Assembly: GCF_014635685.1 (NCBI RefSeq)
Contig: NZ_BMDH01000005.1
Span: forward strand, 32,359 to 96,358
DNA: 64,000 nucleotides
Reading direction: 5' to 3'
DNA from: Galliscardovia ingluviei
Lineage (GTDB): Bacteria; Actinomycetota; Actinomycetes; Actinomycetales; Bifidobacteriaceae
Made by a program: the position numbers and the translations under genes
Shown: one piece after another, positions 27,266-39,243 of the stretch
Layout of the letters: every line of letters begins with the position of its first letter
Numbering within the stretch: position 1 is the stretch's first letter
The notes under the pieces: model-generated
Databases searched by the model: none
The model's input: the letters and a program-made list of their open reading frames with translations, nothing else
Told to the model about the DNA's origin: nothing

Positions 27266-27301
27266 ACAGTCTATTATAGTCTAGAATACTTGAAATAACA
27301 A
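27266..27301 (-). promoter_or_regulatory. Promoter of the Fic toxin-antitoxin pair (leaderless)
   Basis: Read on the minus strand: -35 TTGTTA (27301-27296), 17-base spacer, -10 TATAAT (27278-27273), then 7 bases to the GTG codon. The expected transcription start coincides with the start codon. Confidence 0.7.
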
Positions 27302-27396
27302 TAAAAACCACTACTATCAAAATAACAAAGTGGGTTTCAGTTCAAAAGTATTTACCGTAAGCGGTTGAATAATGCAAGCTCAGTATACTATAACTT

Positions 27397-28320
27397 TCAA
27401 TGAATATGTCGCTTCTGCTGGCGAACAGGCACTGCACTAGGTGTTGCATACAGTGTTGAAAGATTATTCACTTCTGGTGAAGGTGCTAATTGAGCAATGC
27501 GCTGGGCGAAAACACGGGCCTGATCCAGTAATACTTCACTATCCTGTTCTGACCAATGATCTGCATAGGTATACGCTAACTGTCCTTGTGCCATACGTTG
27601 CATAAATGTTTGTTCATAGGTGTCTCGTTCGCTAAGTAGCAGATCAACGAGCCAGCCTGGGTGCTCAGGAAATTCATTAAGTCCTTTAACATACATGCTG
27701 TGATGTTCGTCGCGTACCAGCGGTGGCACGGTATTCAGACGTAAACACTCTTTGAACATTACTAATCTACCTATGCTACCGTTCCCATCACTAAACGGAT
27801 GTACGCGTTCAAACATCCAATGACACATTGCAATATGCACAGGATTATCAGTGATGCGTGCATATTCGTTAAACACCACTTCCATCATTTCAGGTACATG
27901 CACTGCTGCCACGGTTGGTATTGAGGTTAGACCAAGAATCTGGCTGATTTCATTCTCTCGAGTTTTATATGCACCAATGTGATATTTGGAGTCACTTTCT
28001 TGGGAAGTTCCTTTTTTTAAGAGCCAATGCAAGTGACAAACGAACTCTTCATTAACCGGATTGTCTACATGGTCAAGCATATAATTAAATGCTACAAAAT
28101 GGTTACGCGTCTCTATCACGTCATCTACACGAATCTGCTCGCCATCAGCGGCAAGTAAACTATCTGATTCGAAAATTTGACTCGTCTGCTCAGCAGTTAG
28201 GGTAGAGCCCTCCATGTGGTTTGAGTTATACGCCATTAAAATTTGAGTCCAATAAAACAATGCATGATCAATATGCTGATCTCTTTCTTCAATCAGTCTA
28301 TCTACTAAACGTTGACCCAT
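27397..28320 (-). CDS. Class II Fic-family protein with altered FIC motif
   Basis: A 307-aa protein. The self-inhibitory helix is N-terminal (~residues 32-40) as AYNSNHMEGST, Ser-x-x-x-Glu-Gly, which defines class II Fic proteins. The FIC motif reads HPFSDGNGSIGRLVMF: the first conserved Arg of GNGRxxR is Ser, the second Arg is kept. The N-terminal helix block (YNSNHMEGSTLT) and C-terminal region resemble stand-alone Fic AMPylases of Firmicutes and actinobacteria. ATG 28320 is used; a TTG at 28335 is possible. It lies 71 bases downstream of an 80-aa gene on the same strand, likely one operon. Confidence 0.88.
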   Translation of the reverse strand: MGQRLVDRLIEERDQHIDHALFYWTQILMAYNSNHMEGSTLTAEQTSQIFESDSLLAADGEQIRVDDVIETRNHFVAFNYMLDHVDNPVNEEFVCHLHWLLKKGTSQESDSKYHIGAYKTRENEISQILGLTSIPTVAAVHVPEMMEVVFNEYARITDNPVHIAMCHWMFERVHPFSDGNGSIGRLVMFKECLRLNTVPPLVRDEHHSMYVKGLNEFPEHPGWLVDLLLSERDTYEQTFMQRMAQGQLAYTYADHWSEQDSEVLLDQARVFAQRIAQLAPSPEVNNLSTLYATPSAVPVRQQKRHIH

Positions 28321-28391
28321 GTTGCACCAAACCAAACTATAGGATTTTCATTCCCTCATACATACACATACGTAATGGGAACATAGAAAAA

Positions 28392-28631
28392 TCATGCAGC
28401 GTCTCTAACATCATCCATCCACTCATTCCCTAGGTAATAATTACGAATAACCATCTCATCGCGCTCATTGCTCATCTCGCGACTGCAACTATCAACTGCA
28501 TCATAATAAATATCCATAAAAAGTCTTTCATCACGAGCTAGAGCTGCAATAAAATCATCAATCGCTTCAGCAGTAATCTCAGGTACGGGAAAATCCCAAT
28601 CATGAGCACCCTTAATACGAGAAACATCCAT
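28392..28631 (-). CDS. Small acidic 79-aa protein upstream of the second Fic gene
   Basis: Starts at ATG behind GGAGG (spacing 6-9; a GTG one codon earlier is also possible). Strongly acidic and helical (EITAEAIDDFIAALARDERLF, NERDEMVIRNYYLGNEWMDD). No recognised domain. Its position as first gene of the Fic operon makes a partner or modulator role plausible; this is inference. Confidence 0.6.
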   Translation of the reverse strand: MDVSRIKGAHDWDFPVPEITAEAIDDFIAALARDERLFMDIYYDAVDSCSREMSNERDEMVIRNYYLGNEWMDDVRDAA

Positions 28632-28811
28632 CACGCGCCTCCATTAACGCCAACAACCACTAATCCCACTACTAGTATAGGGGAGAATATTGCATTTTTA
28701 AACGGTTTCAGAGCGTCAGCTTGCTCAGAATTTGTCCAGAAATTACAACTCATTCAATCTGAGTTAGAAAAGATAAAGGCTAGAAACCTTGCGATTCCTA
28801 GCCTTGCTTAG

Positions 28812-28885
28812 TAGCGGGGCATGGATTTGAACCATGGACCTCTGGGTTATGAGCCCAGCGAGCTACCGAGCTGCTCCACCCCGCG
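28812..28885 (-). tRNA. Initiator tRNA-fMet (CAT)
   Basis: On the minus strand: CGCGGGG acceptor with CCCCGCT-A, giving an unpaired C1-T72, and an anticodon stem of three G-C pairs around CTCATAA. Both are initiator hallmarks. D and T arms (GGTTCAAATCC) are intact. CCA is not encoded. Confidence 0.95.
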
Positions 28886-28993
28886 TCGGCTTACCCTTCA
28901 GGCAGCTCGAACTATTTTACGCATGAATTAGAATAATGCAAGTTTTGTGGGTCTACAGCGTGTCGAGTTGATGTTTAGATGTCCTGGACTTGT

Positions 28994-29182
28994 TTAGTTA
29001 CCAACAAATACAAGCCTATTAGGGACGTCCACACTGTATAAAGAAGCGCTTATATCCTGAACAGCGTTCCCAATCTTTGAATTTGATTTTTTTTTCAGTT
29101 CAATAGGCAGGGTGCAGTTCATATCTCCTATAACAGCGTTCCCCATGCTTTTAAATAAGCTCGCGTATTTGAAAAAGTCCAT
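28994..29182 (-). CDS. Doubtful small reading frame between tRNA-fMet and metA
   Basis: A 62-codon frame in the 348-base gap. It contains two similar pieces (GNAVIGD and GNAVQD), mirrored at DNA level by two copies of AACAGCGTTCCC about 75 bases apart. A run of nine T lies between. There is no ribosome site. More likely a worn fragment than a gene; I see nothing else in the gap. Confidence 0.2.
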   Translation of the reverse strand: MDFFKYASLFKSMGNAVIGDMNCTLPIELKKKSNSKIGNAVQDISASLYSVDVPNRLVFVGN

Positions 29183-29233
29183 CAATGAGCATAACTTTTG
29201 GCATTAGACCAGAGGATTCGTCATAATAGCCAC

Positions 29234-30280
29234 ATGCCTATTACTATTCCACAAGGTTTGCCAGCTCGAGCAATTTTAGATTCGGAACGCATTTTTGCGC
29301 TTGATAATGCTGATGCTATTCAGCAGCGCATTCGACCTTTGCGTATAGTAATACTGAATTTGATGCCGAAGAAGATTGAAACAGAAACTCAGATTTTGCG
29401 TCTGATTTCTAAGTCTCCTATTCAGGTTGACGTTGATTTTATGAAAACTTCTACGCATGAATCCACACACACTGACCGTGATCATCTGCTGAAGTTTTAT
29501 GAGAATCTTTCTTCGTTTGAAGATAATTACTACGATGGTCTTGTAGTAACAGGTGCTCCAGTGGAACATCTTGATTTTCAAGAAGTTGATTACTGGGATG
29601 AGTTTTGCACAATTCTTGACTGGGCGAGCAGTCACGTATTTTCTACTATGTACTTGTGCTGGGGTGCAATGGCAGCTTTGTATCAGCGCTATGGTGTGCG
29701 CAAAGTGCAGGAAGAAAAGAAGATATTTGGTGTATTCCCTCAATATTTGCAAGATGAATACTGTTTTATTACGAATGGGTTTGATGAAATTATTTTGCAA
29801 CCTCATTCTCGTGTGGCTTCGGTAAATGAGCAAGATATTGCGTCAAATCCTGCATTACAAGTGCTTACATGGGGACCGCAGAGTGGACCTGGATTGCTTG
29901 CAACTAAAGACTTTTCCGAGGTTTTTGCGTTAGGGCATTGGGAATATGGGAAATGGACCTTGGCGGAGGAGTATCAGCGCGATATGTCTCGCGGTCTTAC
30001 CAATGTGCCATTTCCTACTAATTATTTCCCTCATGATGATCCAAATCGTGAGCCGCTGTTTGCTTGGCGCGCTCATGCTAATTTGCTATGGCGAAACTGG
30101 CTTAATTGGGTGTATCAGACAACACCATATGATCTGCGTGAAGTGCCACAGTTAAAAGCTGAGGGCAAATTGGGTACGGATAGAAAGTATCGTAGATCTC
30201 CGGCTTCTCCACGTGGCGATGAGTATGAAGCCTTTGCTGGCGATGGGTATGGTGTTATTGATCACGCTGATAAAGGGTAG
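29234..30280 (+). CDS. metA: Homoserine O-acyltransferase MetA
   Basis: Acylates homoserine (succinyl or acetyl donor) in the first committed step of methionine synthesis. It is 348 aa. Glutamine-amidotransferase-like fold with nucleophile Cys in TMYLCWGAMAALY (~residue 142), the His/Glu pair in ALGHWEYGKWTLAEEY, and the start MPITIPQGLPA, which is the usual MetA N-terminus and decides the start over a TTG 12 codons upstream. Donor specificity cannot be read by eye. No SAM riboswitch motif is evident upstream. A minisatellite begins 12 bases after the stop. Confidence 0.95.
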   Translation: MPITIPQGLPARAILDSERIFALDNADAIQQRIRPLRIVILNLMPKKIETETQILRLISKSPIQVDVDFMKTSTHESTHTDRDHLLKFYENLSSFEDNYYDGLVVTGAPVEHLDFQEVDYWDEFCTILDWASSHVFSTMYLCWGAMAALYQRYGVRKVQEEKKIFGVFPQYLQDEYCFITNGFDEIILQPHSRVASVNEQDIASNPALQVLTWGPQSGPGLLATKDFSEVFALGHWEYGKWTLAEEYQRDMSRGLTNVPFPTNYFPHDDPNREPLFAWRAHANLLWRNWLNWVYQTTPYDLREVPQLKAEGKLGTDRKYRRSPASPRGDEYEAFAGDGYGVIDHADKG

Positions 30281-30291
30281 TAAGCAGACGT

Positions 30292-30390
30292 GTAGTAGGT
30301 GGGCGTAGTGGGTAAGTACAGTGGGTAAGCGTAGTAAATAAGCATAGTAGGTAGGCGTAGTGGGTAAGCGCAGTAGGTAAGCGTACTAGC
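30292..30390. repeat. 13-bp tandem repeat (minisatellite), ~7.5 copies
   Basis: Consecutive 13-base units from 30292, consensus GTAGTRGGTAAGC, with units at 30292, 30305, 30318, 30331, 30344, 30357 and 30370 and a partial eighth at 30383. It is imperfect but in strict 13-base phase. The rest of the 606-base gap up to atpB is AT-rich promoter/leader sequence with no gene seen. Confidence 0.85.
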
Positions 30391-30886
30391 CATCTTCAGT
30401 AAGCACGTGCAATCGCTAACCGTTCGGTAAGTGTACAAAATCTTCACAAAACAAAGAATGATTGATATATTGCGCTTTCCTAAACGCTACGCGCTGCGTA
30501 TCGGAATATTTTATCGATAAAACCATGATTTTTCTGCTTATGTGGTGCAATCTGACTACAAAAGTTGCTAGAGTAGTCACAGTTGCCCAACTAGGGTGCA
30601 AGCAGTAGTGTGCACTTTGTGTTGTATACGAATATGTAACATAAATAGTGTCATACTATAGTGAGTAAAACCGAATACCACTGTGATGCCGCGAACGATG
30701 GTGTGGTGGCAAACTATGCCAATTACTTCATTGTATGTTACGTAGGTGTCACATGATGGCGACCGAAGGTATTACACTAGTTGGGGTTCATGAACTTTAT
30801 GATCTAAAGCTCATGAGGACGGACATATATAGGAATGCTCTATATCAGTAGGGTTTTCTATATGTGAGTTACGAACGAGGAGGCAC

Positions 30887-31825
30887 GTGGATTTGACTGG
30901 CATTCAGGAGTTAACTACCTCAGCCGGCGACGCGGTGCGTTCCGTGGTAGTTCATGCTTCACAAGCAGCAACCTCTGTATGTGCAAGCATGAGTGGGGCG
31001 GAAGGTTATAGCAGTGCTCATAGTGCATCTGGTGCTATGGTTCTTGCTGCTGATGGCCCTCATTACCCAACCGTTAACGAATTTTTACCAGATGAAATTC
31101 TCTTCCAAGGCACGCCTTTTGCGCTCAATCGCATTATTCTTATTCGATTAGTGGCAACGGTTGTCTTGCTGCTGGTTCTTGGTATTACGGCAAAACGAGC
31201 CAAATTAGTACCAGGTCGCTGGCAGGGTGCTGTGGAATGGGTACTGGAATTTGTACGCGATAATATTGTCTATCAGGTGATGGGCGAGCTGCGTGGCAAA
31301 CGCTATGTGCCAATGGTTACCACAGTATTTTTGACTATTCTGGTATTTAATTTGTGTGGCATAATCCCCGGAATGAATATGGCTGCAACTGCAACGATTA
31401 CTATGCCGTTGTTGTTTGCGCTATGGTGCTTCTGCCAATATTGGATTGCAGGCATACGTGAAAAAGGTCTTGGCGCATTCTTGAAGGAAGAACTGTTCCC
31501 TAAAGGTGTTCCTGGTCCAATTTACGTATTACTGGCTCCTATTCAGCTACTTGAGTTGCTGATTATCAGACCGTTATCGCTTACTATCCGACTTTTTGCC
31601 AACATGCTCTCTGGTCATATCACTGTGGCTGTTTGCTTTGCAGCAACGCAGTGGTTCTTTATTGAGATGCATAACCTAGCATTTGCTCCATTTGGAGTGC
31701 TGACTTTTGCTGCTGGTTTTGCAATGACTTGCTTTGAGATTTTGGTGGCAGCTCTGCAGGCATTTATTTTCGCAATTCTGACCACCGCATATATCAACTT
31801 AAGTTATCCAGAACTTGAAGATTAA
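30887..31825 (+). CDS. atpB: F1Fo-ATP synthase subunit a
   Basis: Membrane subunit forming the proton half-channels. It is 312 aa from a GTG behind GAGGAGG. A ~65-residue N-terminal extension precedes the first membrane helix. The essential Arg lies in RPLSLTIRLFANMLSGH (helix 5 region), and the last helix pair ends with TTAYINLSYPELED. First gene of the nine-gene atp operon; no atpI precedes it. Confidence 0.96.
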   Translation: MDLTGIQELTTSAGDAVRSVVVHASQAATSVCASMSGAEGYSSAHSASGAMVLAADGPHYPTVNEFLPDEILFQGTPFALNRIILIRLVATVVLLLVLGITAKRAKLVPGRWQGAVEWVLEFVRDNIVYQVMGELRGKRYVPMVTTVFLTILVFNLCGIIPGMNMAATATITMPLLFALWCFCQYWIAGIREKGLGAFLKEELFPKGVPGPIYVLLAPIQLLELLIIRPLSLTIRLFANMLSGHITVAVCFAATQWFFIEMHNLAFAPFGVLTFAAGFAMTCFEILVAALQAFIFAILTTAYINLSYPELED

Positions 31826-31832
31826 ACATTGA

Positions 31833-32129
<297 letters not shown>

Positions 32130-32179
32130 TTCAGCATTAGTTCATACGACAAACTGATGATGAATGAAAGGAGGGCGAT

Positions 32180-32734
32180 ATGAGTGATGTTGCAGTTCTC
32201 GCTGAAGAACAAAAAGACGGTGTAGCACTGTTTCTGCCAGAGCCATACGATATCGTATGGTCCTTAATTGTTCTGCTCATTATCGCATTCTTCTTCTATC
32301 GCTACTTTATGCCAAAGTTCCAAGCTATTTTTGATGAGCGGGCATCGCGTATTGAAGGTGGCATGGCTAAAGCTGAACAAGCACAACTTGAAGCTGAAGC
32401 AGCAAAGAAGAAGTACGAAGATCAGCTCGATAATGCAAAAATTGAAGCTGCAAAGATTCGCGATGATGCTCGCAATGAGGCATCTCGAATTGTTGCAGAT
32501 GCACGTACTAAAGCTGAGGCAGACGCAGCACAAATTGCTGCTAATGCTCAGCAGGCTATTGCATCTCAGAAGCAGCAGGCAATGGTAAGTCTCAAGGGTG
32601 ATGTTGGTGCATTAGCTACAGCCCTTGCTGGCAAGATTCTTGGTGCTCAACTTGCCGATAATCAGGTGCAGTCACATATGTTGGATTCCATGATTGAAGA
32701 CATTGAATCCGAGTCTGCATCCAAGGAGAAGTAA
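32180..32734 (+). CDS. atpF: F1Fo-ATP synthase subunit b
   Basis: Peripheral stalk, 184 aa. One N-terminal membrane helix (IVWSLIVLLIIAFFFYRYFMP) is followed by a long charged coiled coil rich in Ala, Glu and Lys. GAAAGGAGG lies just before the ATG. Confidence 0.96.
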   Translation: MSDVAVLAEEQKDGVALFLPEPYDIVWSLIVLLIIAFFFYRYFMPKFQAIFDERASRIEGGMAKAEQAQLEAEAAKKKYEDQLDNAKIEAAKIRDDARNEASRIVADARTKAEADAAQIAANAQQAIASQKQQAMVSLKGDVGALATALAGKILGAQLADNQVQSHMLDSMIEDIESESASKEK

Positions 32735-32784
32735 TCGCGCAAGGACGAGCAAAATAGCATACAGAAAGACAGGAGGTGAACCGC

Positions 32785-33606
32785 ATGAATGGAAAGACTT
32801 CACAAGCAGCTTATGATGCAGTATTACAGCAGTTTGAAGCACAGCTTATCGATCGAAAAGATGGAGCCAAGCTTATTGGTGACGAACTTTTTGAGGTCGG
32901 CAAGTTACTTGATGATAACGCTCGATTAGAGCGTGCTTTGACCGACCCTTCTCGAAATGAAGAAGATAAGCGCACACTGATTACCAGCGTTATAGGCAAT
33001 GTAGTCGATCCGCTCACCCTGTCCATTGCACAAGCATTAGTAGCACAGCATTGGGGTCATCCGCGTGACTTAGCTGATGCTATGGAAGATATGGCTGTTG
33101 AAGCACTGATGATAAGTGCAGATAACCGTGATGCTTCGGCACAAATATCATTTGAACTTTCAGCATTGCATTCTGCATTGCTTAAGTTACCAATTGTGCG
33201 TCAGCATTTGAGCGATACTAATGCGACTGCAAGGCAGCGCGTTGCCTTTTTACATGCGCTACTTGAAGGCAAGAATCTTGACCCAGTAACGATGGATTTA
33301 GCAAGTCATGCTGCTCGCGATTTGCGAAACAGGCGATATTTATCCACGATTAGCTGGCTTATATCCCAAATCTCAACTCACCGCGGTCGTTCAATGGTCA
33401 CTGTTACCAGTGCTGTTGAGCTCAGTGATGAGCAGATTGTGCGCATTAAAGATGCTTACCGGCGCAAGCTGGGGCGCAATGTGTATGTCAATTGCGTGGT
33501 TGATCCACGTGTGATGGGTGGTATGCGTATTCAAGTTGGTTCAGAAGTAACCGACAATACTGTAATTGCACAGTTGCAGCATTTGCAACGTGCTATGAAG
33601 CAGTAA
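32785..33606 (+). CDS. atpH: F1Fo-ATP synthase subunit delta
   Basis: Joins the stalk to F1. It is 273 aa, the longer actinobacterial form. The C-terminal region VTVTSAVELSDEQ and PRVMGGMRIQVGSEVTDNT is the family signature. The ATG at 32785 is used; an in-frame GTG at 32776 overlaps the AGGAGG ribosome site. Confidence 0.95.
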   Translation: MNGKTSQAAYDAVLQQFEAQLIDRKDGAKLIGDELFEVGKLLDDNARLERALTDPSRNEEDKRTLITSVIGNVVDPLTLSIAQALVAQHWGHPRDLADAMEDMAVEALMISADNRDASAQISFELSALHSALLKLPIVRQHLSDTNATARQRVAFLHALLEGKNLDPVTMDLASHAARDLRNRRYLSTISWLISQISTHRGRSMVTVTSAVELSDEQIVRIKDAYRRKLGRNVYVNCVVDPRVMGGMRIQVGSEVTDNTVIAQLQHLQRAMKQ

Positions 33607-33673
33607 TACCTAGCCCATGCGATAAGTCATACATATACACGCATCTCAATTAGTAAAGAATAAGGAGTGATCA

Positions 33674-35326
33674 ATGGCAGAATTGACCATCGATCCCGCG
33701 GCGATTCGCCAGGCGCTTGACAATTTTGTTGAGTCCTACAAGCCGTCTGATAATCCAACTGCTGAAGTTGGATACGTCCGGACTGCAGGCGATGGCATTG
33801 CACACGTGGAAGGACTCCCTGGCTGCATGGCTAACGAGCTACTGACCTTTGAGGACGGTACGCTTGGTCTAGCCTTCAACTTGGATGCCCGAGAAATCGG
33901 TGTGGTAGTGCTTGGTGATTTTGCTGGCATTGAAGAAGGTCAAGAAGTGCGACGCACTGGCGACGTACTTTCTGTACCTGTCGGTGATGGCTATCTGGGA
34001 CGTACAGTAGACCCATTGGGCAATCCAATTGACGGTCTAGGTCCAATTGAAAGCGAAGGACGACGTATTCTGGAAGCTCAGGCTCCAGACGTTATGCATC
34101 GCCATCCAGTTGAGGAACCGTTGTCAACCGGTATTAAGGCTATTGATGCTATGACCCCAATTGGTCGTGGTCAGCGTCAGCTTATTATTGGTGACCGTCA
34201 GACTGGTAAAACCGCAATTGCTATCGATACCATCATTAATCAGAAGGCAAATTGGGAAAGTGGAGATCCTAAGAAGCAGGTTCGCTGCATTTATGTAGCA
34301 ATTGGTCAAAAGGGTTCTACTATTGCTTCCGTGCGCCAAAGCCTTGAAGAGGCGGGTGCTATGGAGTACACCACTATTGTGGCTTCCCCAGCTTCCGATT
34401 CTGCTGGTTTTAAGTACATTGCACCATATACTGGTTCCGCAATCGGTCAGCACTGGATGTACCACGGTAAGCATGTTTTGATTGTATTTGACGATTTGTC
34501 AAAGCAAGCAGAAGCATACCGCTCAATCTCACTGTTGCTTCGTCGTCCACCTGGACGTGAGGCTTATCCTGGTGACGTGTTCTACTTGCATTCACGTCTG
34601 CTCGAGCGTTGTGCAAAGCTTTCTGATGATTTGGGCGGCGGTTCTATGACCGGTTTGCCAATTATCGAAACCAAAGCAAACGACGTTTCTGCATACATTC
34701 CAACGAACGTCATCTCCATTACTGATGGTCAGATCTTCTTGCAGTCTGATTTGTTTAATGCAAACCAGCGTCCTGCAGTAGACGTAGGTATTTCTGTGTC
34801 TCGTGTAGGCGGTGCAGCTCAGACCAAGGCTTTGAAGAAGGTCTCTGGTACGTTGAAGATTTCGTTGGCACAGTATCGCTCGCTTGAGTCTTTTGCTATG
34901 TTCGCGTCTGATTTGGATGCAGCTTCAAAGGCTCAGCTCACCCGTGGTGCACGTCTGACTGAGTTGCTTAAGCAGCCACAGTTCTCTCCATACTCAATGG
35001 AACAGGAAGTGGTCTCAGTATGGACTGGTACTCACGGCAAGCTTGACGATATGGAACTTGAGGATGTACTGCCATTTGAACAAGGTCTGCTTGACTACCT
35101 TGCTCACAACACAGACATTCTTGATGTAATCCGCGATACTGAAAAGTTTGACGATGAAACTGAGCAAAAGCTTGATGCAGCAGTAGAAGCATTCCGTTCA
35201 ACATACATTAAGCATGATGGCACTCCGCTTGTTGCTAAGGCAGCTCCAAAATTGGAGACTCCAGTAGAACAAGAAGAGCTTGTTGCCCGTGATGCAGTAG
35301 CTGAAGGCAAGCGAGCGGGGGAGTAA
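33674..35326 (+). CDS. atpA: F1Fo-ATP synthase subunit alpha
   Basis: Non-catalytic nucleotide-binding subunit of F1, 550 aa. Walker A is GDRQTGKTA. The conserved [17 protein letters not shown] segment and the block [17 protein letters not shown] are present. AAGGAG precedes the ATG; it is followed by atpG with a one-base gap. Confidence 0.98.
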   Translation: MAELTIDPAAIRQALDNFVESYKPSDNPTAEVGYVRTAGDGIAHVEGLPGCMANELLTFEDGTLGLAFNLDAREIGVVVLGDFAGIEEGQEVRRTGDVLSVPVGDGYLGRTVDPLGNPIDGLGPIESEGRRILEAQAPDVMHRHPVEEPLSTGIKAIDAMTPIGRGQRQLIIGDRQTGKTAIAIDTIINQKANWESGDPKKQVRCIYVAIGQKGSTIASVRQSLEEAGAMEYTTIVASPASDSAGFKYIAPYTGSAIGQHWMYHGKHVLIVFDDLSKQAEAYRSISLLLRRPPGREAYPGDVFYLHSRLLERCAKLSDDLGGGSMTGLPIIETKANDVSAYIPTNVISITDGQIFLQSDLFNANQRPAVDVGISVSRVGGAAQTKALKKVSGTLKISLAQYRSLESFAMFASDLDAASKAQLTRGARLTELLKQPQFSPYSMEQEVVSVWTGTHGKLDDMELEDVLPFEQGLLDYLAHNTDILDVIRDTEKFDDETEQKLDAAVEAFRSTYIKHDGTPLVAKAAPKLETPVEQEELVARDAVAEGKRAGE

Positions 35327-35327
35327 T

Positions 35328-37730
<2,403 letters not shown>

Positions 37731-37731
<1 letters not shown>

Positions 37732-38030
37732 TGGCTGCTGAAAAGTCGCGTATTGCAGTAACACTTGCTGCTTCGGATCGCCTAGTTTGGCAAGGTGAAG
37801 CAGTACGAGTTTCTGTGCCTGCAGCTGAAGGCTCAATGGGCATTTTAGCTGATCACGAACCTGTGATGGCCGCCACGGATGAAGGTACAGTTGTTGTTAC
37901 TCGACCAGACAATACTCAGCTGAGATTTGAAGTAAATAACGGTTTTATTTCCTTCGATTCTAATAAGCTAACCATTGCTGTTGAACGTTGTACAAAAGAG
38001 CAATCTAAGGCAACCAAGCAAGAAGCCTAG
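37731..38030 (+). CDS. atpC: F1Fo-ATP synthase subunit epsilon
   Basis: Regulatory subunit of the rotor, 99 aa. The GTG start shares its G with the atpD stop (TAGTG) and has AAAGGAG 12 bases upstream. The beta-barrel domain is present (SMGILADHEPVMAA). The C-terminal helical hairpin is very short, as in some actinobacteria, so epsilon inhibition of ATP hydrolysis may be weak. Confidence 0.95.
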
Positions 38031-38096
38031 CTTATAGAGTTCGGTTAGAAAAACTTAAAAATTCTAGCCGGCTTTGACTTGAGCTAAACACTGCGA

Positions 38097-38125
38097 GGCG
38101 TAATCCATACTATGTGGGTTACGCC
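38097..38125 (+). terminator. Terminator of the atp operon
   Basis: GGCGTAATCC pairs with GGGTTACGCC (10 bp, one G-U), followed by TTGTTTTGTT. Confidence 0.75.
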
Positions 38126-38212
38126 TTGTTTTGTTGCATTGAAGCGTATTGAAGCGCATTGAACTCCAGATAGGTACACGTATCCGCAAAAATTTGCACA
38201 GTGCAGTATTGT

Positions 38213-38246
38213 CATATTCCGTGTACTCGCATATTCCGTGTACTCG
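38213..38246. repeat. Perfect 17-bp tandem duplication upstream of nucS
   Basis: CATATTCCGTGTACTCG occurs twice head to tail, ending 14 bases before the nucS ATG. Confidence 0.9.
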
Positions 38247-38260
38247 CTATGCTAGTAGGA

Positions 38261-38983
38261 ATGCGTATTATTATTGCCGATTGCACTGCTCATTATTCAG
38301 GTCGTTTACATGCAACATTGCCACTTGCACGCAGAGTTGTGCTGATTAAGGCGGATAATAGTGTACTCATTTTTTCTGAGCTTGGTTCATACAAACCGTT
38401 AAATTGGATGGCAGCTCCGTGTACATTAAAAGAAATCACAACAGACCAGCTCGATACATCATATATCGATTTAACGCAAGATATAGGTCAGGCGCCTGAG
38501 CTAATTATTCGAGCCGCAGCACAAAAATCTGATGATGTGCTTGAAGTTGTGTTTCAGCAGATTATTTCTGATCAAACCGTAGATTTAGGTACCGACCCAG
38601 GGCTTTCTAAAGATGGTGTTGAAGAGCATTTACAAGAATTACTAGCCGAGCAAATTACTCGTGTGGGCGACGGTGTGCGGTTAATACGAAGAGAGTTTCC
38701 TACACCTATTGGCCCTGTGGATATTATGGCAGTGGATGAGCAAGGCAAGCATATTGCTATTGAAATTAAACGTCATGGCGGCATTGATGGTGTTGAACAG
38801 TTGACGAGATACGTGCAATTGCTGAACCGTGATCCGTTGCTTGCTCCAGTGCGCGGCGTATTTGCAGCTCAGACTATTACTCCTCAGGCGCGGACGTTAG
38901 CAGAAGATCGAGGGTTTACTTGCCTGTTGCTTGATTATGATGAAATGAAAGGTACACAAGACGGGCTGTTGCGACTGTTTTAG
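38261..38983 (+). CDS. nucS: Mismatch-specific endonuclease NucS/EndoMS
   Basis: Cuts both strands at mismatches in the non-canonical mismatch repair of actinobacteria and archaea, replacing MutS/MutL. It is 240 aa. The N-terminal domain starts MRIIIADCTAHYSGR. The nuclease core has FPTPIGPVDIMAVD and the catalytic Asp/Glu/Lys set (Asp in GPVDIM, IEIKRHGGIDGVEQLTRY). A sliding-clamp-binding tail is probable at TQDGLLRLF. AGTAGGA precedes the ATG; a longer in-frame extension upstream is made of the tandem duplication and is rejected. Confidence 0.95.
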   Translation: MRIIIADCTAHYSGRLHATLPLARRVVLIKADNSVLIFSELGSYKPLNWMAAPCTLKEITTDQLDTSYIDLTQDIGQAPELIIRAAAQKSDDVLEVVFQQIISDQTVDLGTDPGLSKDGVEEHLQELLAEQITRVGDGVRLIRREFPTPIGPVDIMAVDEQGKHIAIEIKRHGGIDGVEQLTRYVQLLNRDPLLAPVRGVFAAQTITPQARTLAEDRGFTCLLLDYDEMKGTQDGLLRLF

Positions 38984-39117
38984 CGTCGGAGTAGTAGGCA
39001 TTTGGGCAGTGATGGTACTGGACTTTCGTATAAGTAACTGCAGGTATCTACAAGTAGCTGCAAGTAACGGCGTATATAACTCTTACCATCATTCATATTT
39101 TGTGCCAGTCGCATACA

Positions 39118-39142
39118 AAAGGCTCAGCAACGCTGAGCCTTT
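39118..39142. terminator. Bidirectional terminator between nucS and the FKBP gene
   Basis: Perfect 11-bp stem AAAGGCTCAGC/GCTGAGCCTTT with loop AAC; A-tract left, T-tract right. Confidence 0.85.
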
Positions 39143-39243
39143 CGCATAGTTAGGTGTGACCAACTTTCACGTACATGTGTACTCTGTTGTGCACACCAGT
39201 TTGCACTATTCACATTTGTGGATGTGTTATAGTGCAGCCAGTA

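Noticed and set aside
28812..28885. tRNA-fMet as integration site of the island
   Set aside because: No duplicated tRNA 3' end, integrase or flanking direct repeat could be found by reading the island edges.
28886..29233. SAM riboswitch ahead of metA
   Set aside because: None of the conserved SAM-I core or SAM-II/IV signatures are visible in the gap.
30262..30447. Tyr/Leu/Pro-rich minus-strand frame over the minisatellite
   Set aside because: A by-product of a 13-base repeat read in three frames; no ribosome site.
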